53,759 bases of DNA from the NCBI RefSeq assembly GCF_001050015.1, contig NZ_CVTB01000260.1, positions 1 through 53,759 of the forward strand. Direction: 5' to 3'. Origin of the DNA: Mycolicibacterium malmesburyense. GTDB taxonomy: Bacteria > Actinomycetota > Actinomycetes > Mycobacteriales > Mycobacteriaceae. A program made the position numbers and the translations under genes. Positions 8,679 through 17,182 of this stretch are shown here, piece after piece (position 1 is the first letter of the stretch; each line of letters begins with the position of its first letter). Under the pieces are notes generated by a model that saw nothing but the letters and a program-made list of their open reading frames with translations, was not told the DNA's origin and ran no database searches.

Positions 8679-8735
8679 CGAACGTGAGCTTGTGCGCGAA
8701 AATTCGCCGATTTCTCGCACATAAGCTCACGTTCG
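8679..8735. terminator. Long palindrome after hemW
   Basis: CGAACGTGAGCTT (8679-8691) and AAGCTCACGTTCG (8723-8735) are perfect 13-bp inverted arms, continued inward by GTGCG/CGCAC with a 2-base bulge; the inner loop is A/T-richer than its surroundings. It begins 7 bases after the hemW stop. It may act as a terminator and resembles dispersed mycobacterial intergenic palindromes. Confidence 0.6.
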
Positions 8736-8747
8736 CGGGCCGGGCGT

Positions 8748-8775
8748 TGAACGATTGACCGGTGAAGGTCGTTGT
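8748..8775 (+). promoter_or_regulatory. Candidate ECF (autoregulatory) promoter of the sigma gene
   Basis: TGAACG (8748-8753), a 16-base spacer and CGTTGT (8770-8775) match the general ECF pattern (G)AAC-N16-17-CGTT and resemble the remembered SigL consensus TGAACC-N16-18-CGTGT. The -10 lies 31 bases before the sigma ATG. ECF sigma/anti-sigma pairs commonly activate themselves, so this supports autoregulation. Confidence 0.45.
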
Positions 8776-8806
8776 GATCAGCGATGACGACTGCGGTGGA
8801 TGAGCG

Positions 8807-9322
8807 ATGACTCCCGACCCCGCGCAGGCCGAACTGCTGCGCGCGATCCATGACGAGCACAGCCAGGCGCTGCTTCGGTACGTGTTGAGGCTGACGCGCG
8901 GTGACATGCCGTTTGCCGAAGACGTGGTGCAGGAGTCGCTGCTGCGGCTGTGGCGCAAACCGGAGATCCTGCAGCAGCCGGGCGAGGCCGCGCGGGCGTG
9001 GCTGTTCACCGTCGCACGCAACCTCGTCATCGACGACCGGCGCAGCGCACGCTTCAGCCGGGAACTACAGACCGACGACGTGCCCGAGCGGCCGTCGCTC
9101 GACGCGATCGGTCCCGCGGTCGACAAGTGGGTGCTCGCCGACGCGCTGAAGTCGCTCAGCGCCGACCATCGCACCGCAGTCGTCCGCGCGTACTACCTCG
9201 GGCAGACTGTCGCCGACATCGCTGCGCACGAGGGGATCGCGCCGGGCACCGTGAAGTCCAGGCTGCATTACGCGTTGCGCGCGTTGCGGATTGCGTTGCA
9301 GGAAAGGGGGGTTGTCCAATGA
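8807..9322 (+). CDS. ECF RNA polymerase sigma factor, SigL-like
   Basis: Encodes 171 residues. Region 2 spans about 12-80 (LRYVLRLTRGDMPFAEDVVQESLLRLWRK, AWLFTVARNLVIDDRRSAR) and region 4 about 110-165 (LADALKSLSADHRTAVVRAYYLGQTVADIAAHEGIAPGTVKSRLHYALRALR). No C-terminal extra domain. The wording of region 2.4 and the C-terminus is close to M. tuberculosis SigL as remembered, and the downstream partner resembles RslA. It would direct RNA polymerase to a small envelope or redox regulon after release from the anti-sigma factor. Start ATG 8807 chosen because it gives family length; an upstream TGAACG-N16-CGTTGT suggests autoregulation. Its stop overlaps the anti-sigma start. Confidence 0.9.
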   Translation: MTPDPAQAELLRAIHDEHSQALLRYVLRLTRGDMPFAEDVVQESLLRLWRKPEILQQPGEAARAWLFTVARNLVIDDRRSARFSRELQTDDVPERPSLDAIGPAVDKWVLADALKSLSADHRTAVVRAYYLGQTVADIAAHEGIAPGTVKSRLHYALRALRIALQERGVVQ

Positions 9323-10017
9323 GCCAGGAGTTCGACCGGACGCCCGACGATAACTTCGCCGAATGGGATGCGGCCTACGTGCTGGGCGCGCTGAGCCTGG
9401 AGGACCGGCGCACCTACGAGGACTACCTCGCCGCGAACCCCGAACGCGCCGCCGAGCTGACCGAGCTGGAGGAGATGCCCGCGATCCTCGGCGCGCTGAG
9501 CCGCGACGAGGCGGTCGCGTTGACCGATCTCGATGGAGCACCCGCCGCAGACAACGTCGCGTCGCTGGCTCAGGCCGCGGCCAACCGCCAGCGTCGATCG
9601 CGGCGCACGATGCTGGCCGCGACCGTCGCGGTCGCTGCGGCCCTGGCGATCATCGGCGGCGTCGTCGGCGCGACGGTCTTCCCGCGCACGTCGTCGGTGC
9701 AGACCGTGGCGATGGAGCCGATGCAGCCCGGCCAGCGCCAGGGACTGACCGCGCAGTTGGCGGTCACCGAGAAGAAGTGGGGCACCGAGCTCAACTGGGC
9801 GTGCCAGTACACCGAGGACTGGGCCCGCGACGTCGACAGCTACGACATCGTGGTTACGACGCGCGACGGCGTCCAGACCGCCGTGGGGTCGTGGCGTCCG
9901 GCGGGGGACGAGGCGGCCGGGCTGTCGGCGGCCACCAGCATCCCCACCGCGGAGATCCGCAGCATCGACATCCGGGTGTCGGGCAGCGACGAGCCGCTGG
10001 CCGTTCGCACTCTGTAG
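9319..10017 (+). CDS. RslA-like membrane anti-sigma factor lacking the zinc-binding cysteines
   Basis: Encodes 232 residues; ATG 9319 overlaps the sigma stop. N-terminal cytoplasmic domain (1-80) contains NFAEWDAAYVLGALSLEDRR, the anti-sigma domain sequence shared with RslA. One transmembrane helix lies at about 97-118 (TMLAATVAVAAALAIIGGVVGATVF), followed by an extracytoplasmic RskA-type domain (about 125-232). In RslA-type ZAS domains a His and a CxxC pair bind zinc and confer redox sensing; here the aligned stretch is YLAANPERAAELTELEEMP with no cysteine, and the His position is Asn. It should still hold the sigma factor at the membrane, but release must depend on proteolysis or the outer domain rather than cysteine oxidation. 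Confidence 0.85.
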   Translation: MSQEFDRTPDDNFAEWDAAYVLGALSLEDRRTYEDYLAANPERAAELTELEEMPAILGALSRDEAVALTDLDGAPAADNVASLAQAAANRQRRSRRTMLAATVAVAAALAIIGGVVGATVFPRTSSVQTVAMEPMQPGQRQGLTAQLAVTEKKWGTELNWACQYTEDWARDVDSYDIVVTTRDGVQTAVGSWRPAGDEAAGLSAATSIPTAEIRSIDIRVSGSDEPLAVRTL

Positions 10018-10073
10018 CGGGTCCAAGGCGCGCGAATTGACGTCGCGGCAACCCAATTCGAACGTGATCGGCA

Positions 10074-10092
10074 CCACGGCCGGACACCGTGG
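10074..10092 (+). terminator. Short hairpin after the anti-sigma gene
   Basis: CCACGG (10074-10079) and CCGTGG (10087-10092) form a 6-bp stem with a 7-base loop, 57 bases after the stop; an alternative GTGGG-TAGCT-CCCAC hairpin overlaps it (10089-10103). Either could end the sigma/anti-sigma transcript before the iron-regulated gene. Weak evidence without a U-run. Confidence 0.35.
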
Positions 10093-10149
10093 GTAGCTCC
10101 CACAAATGACCGCGGTTATGCCAGTATGGCCGCCATGGCGTGTGGCTTC

Positions 10150-10168
10150 TTAGGCAAGGCTATCCAGA
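10150..10168 (+). promoter_or_regulatory. IdeR-like iron box upstream of the polyketide synthase
   Basis: TTAGGCAAGGCTATCCAGA matches the mycobacterial IdeR consensus TTAGGTTAGGCTAACCTAA at 14 of 19 positions, with an intact left half. It ends 18 bases before the synthase start. This would repress the gene in iron-replete cells and ties the synthase to mycobactin production. Confidence 0.7.
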
Positions 10169-10186
10169 GTTCGGGACATCGCTGAC

Positions 10187-13100
10187 GTGACCGATACCGC
10201 CTCACGCGACGATTCCGCGCGCCCCGAACCGATCGCGATCATCGGCATGGGGTGCCGCGTCGCCGGTTCGATCGGCACTCCGGAACGGTTCTGGAACTTC
10301 CTGCTCGACGGCGGCAGCGACGTCCGCGAGGTCCCGTCCGAACGGTGGGAACCGTACCTCCAGCGCGACCCCCGCAACGCCGCGGTGCTCAAGGACGTCA
10401 CCCGACTGGGCACCTTCCTCGACGACCTGCCCGGCTTCGACGCCGAGTTCTTCGGCGTCTCGCCCCGTGAGGCCGAGTTGATGGACCCCCAGCAGCGACT
10501 CGCGCTCGAGGTCAGCTGGGAGGCGCTCGAACACGCCGGCGTACCTCCGAAGTCGTTGGCGGGCACCGACACCGCGGTGCTGATGGGCGTCAACTCCGAC
10601 GACTACGGCAAGCTCATCATGGAGGACCTGCCCGGCATCGAGGCGTGGACCGGGATCGGCACGTCGCTGTGCGGCATCGCCAACCGCGTCTCGCACCTGC
10701 TCGACCTGCGCGGCCCCAGCGTCGCCCTTGACGCGGCGTGCGCCGCGTCGCTGGTCGCGGTGCACCAGGCGTGCCAGATGCTCAACGCCGGCGAGACGTC
10801 GCTGGCGTTGGCCGGCGGGGTCAGCGCGTTGATCGGCCCCGGCCTGACCCGGGTGCTCGACGTGGCAGGCGCGACCGCACCCGACGGGCGGTGCAAGACC
10901 TTCGACGCCGCGGCCGACGGCTATGGACGTGGCGAGGGCGCGGGCGTCGTGGTGCTCAAGCGCCTGTCCGACGCGCTGCGCGACGGCGACCACGTGTACG
11001 GGGTCGTGCGCGGCGGCGCGGTGGCGCAGGACGGCCGCACCGTCGGCATCATGTCGCCCAACGGCGACGCCCAGGCCGACATGTTCCGGCGCGCATGCCA
11101 ATTCGCGGGCGTCGCACCCGCGAGCGTCGGGTTCGTCGAGGCGCACGGCACCGGCACACCGTCGGGTGACCCCACCGAGGTGAACGCCCTCGCGTCGGTC
11201 TACGGCGCCGACCGTCCCTCCGACGCCCCGTGCCGCATCGGGTCGGTGAAACCCAACGTCGGCCACCTCGAAGGCGGCGCCGGAGTGGTGGGGCTCATCA
11301 AGGCCGTGCTGGCGCTGCACCACCGGACCATCCCTCCGACCGCGGGCCTCACGTCGCTGACCCCGGCCGTCGACTGGGACAACAGCGGGCTGCGGGTCCC
11401 GACGCAGGTCGAATCCTGGGACAGCGACGGTGCGCCGCGGCGCGCTGCGGTGTGCAGCTACGGCTACGGCGGCACCATCGCTCACGTGCTCCTCGAGGAG
11501 GCCCCGACACCGTCTCCGAGCAGCCAAGCGGTGCAACGCCTTCCGGCGATCATCCCCGTCTCGGCGCGCAATGTCGCCAGGCTACGGACCCAGGCGGGTG
11601 CGCTCGCCGAATACCTGCGGGACCACCCCCAGCCCATCGACCGCGTCGCGGCGACGCTGTGGACGCGACGCACCCACGAACCGGCCAGGGCCGCCGTGGT
11701 CGCCGACGACAGCGACGGAGCCGCGGCCGCGCTGACCGCACTGGCCGACGACGTCCCCGACCCCGCCGTGGTGACGGGTACGGTGCTGCCCGCCGCGGCG
11801 GACGGTGCGGTCTGGGTGTTCTCCGGACACGGCTCGCACTGGACCGGCATGGGTCGCGAATTGCTGACGGCGGCACCGGAATTCGCCGCCGTGATCGACA
11901 CGATCGATCCGATCTTCACCGCCGAGTTGGGGTTCTCGGCGCGCGAGGCGCTGACGACAGGGGAACTCGGCGGCACCGACCAGGTGCAGGCGCTGACGTT
12001 CGCCATGCAGGTGGGCCTCGCCGAGATGCTGCGCTCGCGCGGTGTCACGCCGGCCGCGGTCATCGGACACTCCGTCGGCGAGGTCGCCGCCTGCGTCACC
12101 GCGGGCGTCTTCGACCTCACCGTCGGTGCCGCGGTGGCCTGCTACCGCGCCCGCGGCTTCCGTGCGGTCATGGGCAAGGGCGCGATGGCGCTGGTGCGGC
12201 TGCCGTTCGCCGAGGCGGAACGGCGCCTGGCCGGGCGGGCCGACGTGGTGGCGGCGATCAGCGCGTCGCCCGAGTCGACGGTGATTTCCGGGACGGTGGA
12301 AGCGGTCGACGACGTCGCCCGGGAGTGGACCGACCAGGGCGTGATGGTGCGCCGCGTCAACACCGACGTCGCGTTCCACAGCCCCGCGATGGACACACTG
12401 ACCGCCGAGCTCGGCCGTCTCACCGCCCAGCTGCCGCCGTCTCGCACGCCCGAGACACCGCTCTACACAACGGCATTGACCGATCCCCGCTCGCCGGCGC
12501 CACGCGACCAGCACTACTGGGTGGCCAACCTGCGCGACCGGGTGCGGTTCGCCGAAGCCGTCTCGGCCGCGATCGAGGACGGTCACCGGCTGTTCCTCGA
12601 GGTCTCGGCGCATCCGGTGGTCGCGCACTCGATCGTCGAGACACTCACGGCCACGGGTGCCGACCAGCACGCCGTCGTCTCGTCGTTGCGACGCGATCGT
12701 CCGCAGATGCATTCGGTGGCAACCGCGGTCGCCGCCCTGCATTGTCACGGCGCGCCGGTCGAGCACCGGCTGTCGTCCACGCCGTGGGCGCCCGACCTGC
12801 CCGTGACCCAGTGGCACCACCGCCGCTTCTGGCGCACGCCCACCTCACCGCCCGGCGGCCGGGGCGTGCACGACGTCGACACCCACACCCTGCTCGGTGG
12901 CCGGATCGAGGTGACCGGTGCGGTGGCCTCCAAGATGTGGCAGACGCGCGTGGACCTCAACTCGCGACCGTATCCGGGCAATCACCCGGTGAAGGGCACC
13001 GAAATCGTGCCTGCCGCAGTCATCATCAACACCTTCCTCGGCGCGGCCGACGATCTGGACACGCGCTGCGACCGCGCGGGCAGGGACCTCGTGGACGTCC

Positions 13101-15349
13101 GGTTGCGCACGCCGGTGGCGCCGGGACGCGCGCGCGATGTGCAGGTGGTTCTGCAGGATCGCGGGCTGACCCTGGCCACCCGCCTCGTCGACGACGACGA
13201 GGACGCCGACGACGGCGGCTGGTTGACCCACAGCAGCGCGGTGGTCGCGGCCGACGACGACATCGAGGACCTCCTCGGTGAGGTGCTCGACGAGTCGGCC
13301 GCGCGCGACGGCTGCCGCGATCCTCTGCCGCCGGACCACGTCGTCGACACCCTCGCGACGCTCGGCGTCGCCGCGATGGGATTCGACTGGGAGATCCTCG
13401 AATTACACGGGGGCGATGGCGAACTGCTCGCCAAGGTCGCCGCGCGCGGTGACCGCACGACGCCCGACACGTGGGCGCCGCTGCTGGATGCGGCGACGTC
13501 GGCGGCCTCCACGGTCTTCGACGGGCCGCCGCGTCTGCGGATGCCCGCCCACGTCGACCGCGTGCAGGTGCACGGCCGACCGCCGGCCGTGGCGCTGCTG
13601 CACGTGCGGCGCAGGCCCGGTACCACCACTACGGACGTGTTGCTCGCCGAGGAGTCCGGCAAGGTTCTCGCCTCGCTGACCGGGATGTCGTTCGAGCAGC
13701 TCGAAAACCCCTCCGGCAGCGATGTTTCCCGGATGCTGCACCGCGTGTCGTGGCAGCCGGTGCCGTGGAGTGCCGACAGCCTGCCCGGCGCGGTCGTGGT
13801 CGTCGGCGGGGACGCCGCCACCCGCGAGTTCGTCACGCGCGATCTGTCGGCTGCCGGCGTGCCGTTCGTGCTTTACGGCGATGCCACCGAACTGTCCTCT
13901 GCCGCAGAGTCGTTGGACCACGACGGCGTCGTGCTCGTGCTCCCGGACGAGCGCGACACCCCGGAGCGGTCGCTCGCGGTGGTGACGCAGACGCTGCGCG
14001 CGCTGCTCGACCTCAACGCCAGCGCGCGGATGTGGGTGCTCACGCGGGGCGTCCACGAGGGCGACAACGTCGCGCACGCACCGCTGTGGGGGCTGGCCAG
14101 GGTCGCCGCCGCCGAGCATCCGAAGGTCTTCGGCGGGGTGCTCGACCTCGCCGCCGCCGAACTTCCGGTCGGCGTCCTGACCTCGGTGCAGGGCCATCCG
14201 GTCGTGACGGTCCGCGACGGCGTCGCGCAATCGGCACGGCTCGCTCCGGCGGGGCGGGGGACCGCGACTCCGATGCAGTGCTCGGCAGGCGGCACCTATG
14301 TCATCACCGGCGGCACCGGCGCGTTGGGCCTGCGGATGGCGCAGCGGCTGGCCGACATCGGGGCGCGGCGGCTGGTCCTGCTCTCGCGCAGCGGTATGCC
14401 CGATCGCTCCGCGTGGCAACCGGATTCGGATCTGGTGCACACCGTCACGGCGCTCGAGGAGCGCGGCGTGTCCGTGCGCGTGGTGGCGTTGGACATCGCG
14501 GCACCCGGGGCGGCCGCCGATCTGCGCGCCGCGCTGCGTGACCTGCCTCCGGTGCGCGGGGTGATCCACGCGGCCGGTGTCGAGGCCGGCGCGCTGCTGG
14601 TCAACACGACGCCCGAGGACTTCACCGCGGCCATGCGCCCCAAGGTGGACGGCACCCTGACCCTGCACGAGGTGTTCCCGCCCGAGCAGCTGGACTGGCT
14701 GGTGCTGTTCTCGTCGTGCGGTTACCTCGCGGGCTTCCCCGGCCAGGGCGCCTACGCGTGTGCGAACTCGTTCCTCGACGGGATGGCGCGTCACCGGCGC
14801 GCTCTCGGCGACCGCACCGTCAGTGTCGCGTGGACCGCGTGGCGCGGCCTGGGCATGGGTTCGACGTCCGGCTTTGTCGCGGCGCAACTGGACGCGCTGG
14901 GCATGGACACCATCGGCGCGGACGATGCGATGCGTGCGCTCGACCTCGCGATGCGCCACGACGCCCCGAACGTCGTTGTGCTGCCGCTACTTCCGGCGGC
15001 GGCGTCGGTGCCGATGCTGGCCGACGTCGCGCCTTCGGAGTCCGACGGTCTGGGCGAGGACACGCCCGAGGTGAGCCTGGCGGACGCCGAACCCGAGCGC
15101 ATCGCCGCGGTCGTCACCGCCGCGGTGGCCGCACAGCTGGGGGTGGCCGAGGCCGACGTCGACACCGGTCTGCCGCTCGTGGAGGTCGGCGTCGACTCGA
15201 TCATGACGGTCGGGCTGCTCAAACAATTGGAGAAGCAGACCGGCTTGTCGTTGCCGCCGACGCTGCTGTGGGAATACCCCACCGCGGCCGCGGTTTCCGA
15301 ACGCCTCGTCGAACTGCTCGGCGCGCCGGAGAAGGTTGAGGTGTCCTGA
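10187..15349 (+). CDS. Iterative type I polyketide synthase of the 6-methylsalicylic acid synthase (MSAS) type
   Basis: Encodes 1720 residues from GTG 10187, a length typical of MSAS (about 1750). Domain order KS-AT-DH/TH-KR-ACP without enoylreductase. KS: DAACAASL with Cys185, EAHGTGT and KPNVGHLEGGAG. AT: GHSVGE with Ser629 and a VAFH motif (His731), pointing to malonyl. DH/thioester-hydrolase: YPGNHPVKGTEIVPAA, an HxxxGxxxxP motif with His933, wording characteristic of MSAS. KR: GGTGALG at 1375, Tyr1523 and Asn1527 in GFPGQGAYACANSFLDG; then TAWRGLGMGST, also MSAS-like. ACP: VGVDSIM, Ser1671. Known reaction of the family: one acetyl and three malonyl units to 6-methylsalicylate. It replaces mbtI/mbtJ in position, carries its own IdeR box and converges on mbtA. 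The product is inferred, not proven. Confidence 0.85.
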   Translation: MTDTASRDDSARPEPIAIIGMGCRVAGSIGTPERFWNFLLDGGSDVREVPSERWEPYLQRDPRNAAVLKDVTRLGTFLDDLPGFDAEFFGVSPREAELMDPQQRLALEVSWEALEHAGVPPKSLAGTDTAVLMGVNSDDYGKLIMEDLPGIEAWTGIGTSLCGIANRVSHLLDLRGPSVALDAACAASLVAVHQACQMLNAGETSLALAGGVSALIGPGLTRVLDVAGATAPDGRCKTFDAAADGYGRGEGAGVVVLKRLSDALRDGDHVYGVVRGGAVAQDGRTVGIMSPNGDAQADMFRRACQFAGVAPASVGFVEAHGTGTPSGDPTEVNALASVYGADRPSDAPCRIGSVKPNVGHLEGGAGVVGLIKAVLALHHRTIPPTAGLTSLTPAVDWDNSGLRVPTQVESWDSDGAPRRAAVCSYGYGGTIAHVLLEEAPTPSPSSQAVQRLPAIIPVSARNVARLRTQAGALAEYLRDHPQPIDRVAATLWTRRTHEPARAAVVADDSDGAAAALTALADDVPDPAVVTGTVLPAAADGAVWVFSGHGSHWTGMGRELLTAAPEFAAVIDTIDPIFTAELGFSAREALTTGELGGTDQVQALTFAMQVGLAEMLRSRGVTPAAVIGHSVGEVAACVTAGVFDLTVGAAVACYRARGFRAVMGKGAMALVRLPFAEAERRLAGRADVVAAISASPESTVISGTVEAVDDVAREWTDQGVMVRRVNTDVAFHSPAMDTLTAELGRLTAQLPPSRTPETPLYTTALTDPRSPAPRDQHYWVANLRDRVRFAEAVSAAIEDGHRLFLEVSAHPVVAHSIVETLTATGADQHAVVSSLRRDRPQMHSVATAVAALHCHGAPVEHRLSSTPWAPDLPVTQWHHRRFWRTPTSPPGGRGVHDVDTHTLLGGRIEVTGAVASKMWQTRVDLNSRPYPGNHPVKGTEIVPAAVIINTFLGAADDLDTRCDRAGRDLVDVRLRTPVAPGRARDVQVVLQDRGLTLATRLVDDDEDADDGGWLTHSSAVVAADDDIEDLLGEVLDESAARDGCRDPLPPDHVVDTLATLGVAAMGFDWEILELHGGDGELLAKVAARGDRTTPDTWAPLLDAATSAASTVFDGPPRLRMPAHVDRVQVHGRPPAVALLHVRRRPGTTTTDVLLAEESGKVLASLTGMSFEQLENPSGSDVSRMLHRVSWQPVPWSADSLPGAVVVVGGDAATREFVTRDLSAAGVPFVLYGDATELSSAAESLDHDGVVLVLPDERDTPERSLAVVTQTLRALLDLNASARMWVLTRGVHEGDNVAHAPLWGLARVAAAEHPKVFGGVLDLAAAELPVGVLTSVQGHPVVTVRDGVAQSARLAPAGRGTATPMQCSAGGTYVITGGTGALGLRMAQRLADIGARRLVLLSRSGMPDRSAWQPDSDLVHTVTALEERGVSVRVVALDIAAPGAAADLRAALRDLPPVRGVIHAAGVEAGALLVNTTPEDFTAAMRPKVDGTLTLHEVFPPEQLDWLVLFSSCGYLAGFPGQGAYACANSFLDGMARHRRALGDRTVSVAWTAWRGLGMGSTSGFVAAQLDALGMDTIGADDAMRALDLAMRHDAPNVVVLPLLPAAASVPMLADVAPSESDGLGEDTPEVSLADAEPERIAAVVTAAVAAQLGVAEADVDTGLPLVEVGVDSIMTVGLLKQLEKQTGLSLPPTLLWEYPTAAAVSERLVELLGAPEKVEVS

Positions 15350-15358
15350 CCTGCCCGC

Positions 15359-15419
15359 GCCGAAACTGAAGATCTGCTCGAGGATCCGCCCGATACTGCT
15401 GCAGAACTTCAGTTTCGGC
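15359..15419. terminator. Bidirectional palindrome between polyketide synthase and mbtA
   Basis: GCCGAAACTGAAG (15359-15371) and CTTCAGTTTCGGC (15407-15419) are perfect inverted arms; TCTGC/GCAGA extends the stem after one A-A mismatch. It lies in the 82-base gap between two convergent genes, so it can terminate transcription from both sides. Confidence 0.7.
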
Positions 15420-15431
15420 AGACCCCGGGGC

Positions 15432-17114
15432 TCAGGACGTCAGCTGTGCGACGACCTTCTTCTTGTCCACCTTGCCGACCGCCGTCTTGGGCAGCGTCGG
15501 CAACGGCGCGAGCACGTCCGGGCGGCAGTGCGCCGACACGCCCCGCTCGTCGAGAAACCGGTTGAGCTCGGACAACGAGATCTGGGTGCCCTTGAACACC
15601 ACTGCGGCGCAGATCTTCTCGCCAAGGAACTCGTCGGGTAGCGCGACCGCCGCGGCGGTGTAGATCGCCGGATGGGCGAACAGATGCTCTTCGAGGTCCG
15701 ACGCCGACACCGTCTCGCCGCCCCGATGGATGACGTCCTTGATGCGGCCGGTCACCTCGACGTAGCCCGCGCGCGGGCCGTCGGTGAAGACGCGCACGCG
15801 GTCGCCGCTGCGGTAGAAGCCGTCGGGGGTGAACGAGCGCGCATTCGCCTCGTCGGCGCGGTAATAGCCGTTGAGCGTGTAGGGGCCCCGCACCAGCAAT
15901 TCGCCTTCCTCGCCCGGCGCCACCTCGGCGCCGGACTCGTCGACGACCCGCATCTCGTCGTGCGGTGACATCGGCCTGCCCTGCGTGTTGACGACGACAT
16001 CGACGGGATCGCCCGGCCGGGTGAAGTTCAGCATGCCCTCGGCCATGCCGAAAATCTGCTGCAGCCCCGGCGTGAGGCCGGACAGGATGTATTCGGCCTC
16101 CTGCGGCGTCATCCGGGAGCCGCCGACCTGTACCAGTCGCAGCGACGTCGGCAACACCGGCTCCCATTCGCACGCCTGGGTCCACACCTTGGCCAGCGCG
16201 TTGACCAGCGCCGTGACCGTGACCTGGTGGCGGTCGATCAACGCGAACGCGGCCTCCGGGCTGGCGTCGGTGGTGAAAACCGATGGGGCGCCGACGCTCA
16301 TCGACCCCAGCAGCCCCGGGCACGCCAGCGGAAAGTTGTGCCCCGCGGGCAACACCACCAGATACACGTCGTCGCCGGTGAGGTGGCACGCCTGCGCGCT
16401 CGTCCTGGCGGTGTAGAGGTAGTCGTTGTGGGTCCGGGCGATGAGCTTCGGCAATCCCGTGGTGCCGCCGGACACCAGGAGAAGGGCGGGCGCATCGGGG
16501 TCGACGGGCGCTCGCTGCGCCAGCGGTCCATCGAAATCGGCCAGCGCGGACCAACTTTCGAATCGGCCGGGATCTCCGTGCACGAACACGTGTCGCAGCC
16601 GCGGGTTGTCCGTGACGAGTTCGCCGGCGAGTTCGCGGTAGTCGAAGCCGCCGAGCGAATCGGGCAGAATCAGCCCCACCGCACCGCTGACGGCGGCGAA
16701 GTGGTTCAGCTCCGCGGACCGGTGCCCCGGCAGGCACATGACCGGGACCACGCCCGCCCGCAGCACGCCGAACAGCGCCACCGCGAATTCGCAGGTGTTC
16801 GGAAGCTGCAGCAGCATGCGGTCGCCGGGGGCGATGCCACAGTCGGCCAGCGCGGCCGCGATCCTATTGGCGCGCGCGTCGAGTTCGGCGAATGTGTAAC
16901 TGACGTTGTCGTCGATCACGGCGGTCCGGTCGGGCCACGCCGCGACCGCGCCGGTCAGGATCGACTCGAGTGGTTCATCGGTCCAGTAGCCCGCGCGACG
17001 GTATTCGTCGGCGCGGTCTGCGGGGAAGGGGACGAAACCCGTCTCGAGGTCGCCGAGCCCGTCTCCGGCACGCGGCTGTTCTGCGGGCGGGCGCTGCTCG
17101 AAACCGGTGCTCAT
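15432..17114 (-). CDS. mbtA: MbtA, aryl-acid adenylating enzyme / ligase to aryl carrier protein
   Basis: Encodes 560 residues from ATG 17114 (MSTGFEQRPP), with AAGGGG about 10 bases upstream; the open frame extends 33 codons further but crosses the promoter. ANL fold: SGGTTGLPK at 215-223, aryl-acid pocket PAGHNFPLACPG with His259, Asn260 and Cys265, FGMAEGMLNF (motif A5), YRSGDRVR (A7) and catalytic Lys548 in TAVGKVDKKK. In the family, Asn contacts the carboxylate/hydroxyl and Cys at the 265 position marks salicylate rather than 2,3-dihydroxybenzoate specificity. It activates the aryl acid with ATP and loads the N-terminal carrier of MbtB. Divergent from mbtB around a shared IdeR box. Whether it accepts 6-methylsalicylate cannot be read from sequence alone. 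Confidence 0.95.
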   Translation of the reverse strand: MSTGFEQRPPAEQPRAGDGLGDLETGFVPFPADRADEYRRAGYWTDEPLESILTGAVAAWPDRTAVIDDNVSYTFAELDARANRIAAALADCGIAPGDRMLLQLPNTCEFAVALFGVLRAGVVPVMCLPGHRSAELNHFAAVSGAVGLILPDSLGGFDYRELAGELVTDNPRLRHVFVHGDPGRFESWSALADFDGPLAQRAPVDPDAPALLLVSGGTTGLPKLIARTHNDYLYTARTSAQACHLTGDDVYLVVLPAGHNFPLACPGLLGSMSVGAPSVFTTDASPEAAFALIDRHQVTVTALVNALAKVWTQACEWEPVLPTSLRLVQVGGSRMTPQEAEYILSGLTPGLQQIFGMAEGMLNFTRPGDPVDVVVNTQGRPMSPHDEMRVVDESGAEVAPGEEGELLVRGPYTLNGYYRADEANARSFTPDGFYRSGDRVRVFTDGPRAGYVEVTGRIKDVIHRGGETVSASDLEEHLFAHPAIYTAAAVALPDEFLGEKICAAVVFKGTQISLSELNRFLDERGVSAHCRPDVLAPLPTLPKTAVGKVDKKKVVAQLTS

Positions 17115-17182
17115 AAAGGATGCAACCCCTTGGGGTAGGTGTGTTCGGTGCGTCGAATATAAGGTAGCGTGCCCCGCGTTAG

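Noticed and set aside
13403..14959. 518-codon minus-strand ORF inside the polyketide synthase
   Set aside because: Mirror frame of KR/ACP coding sequence, low complexity, no homology recognisable.
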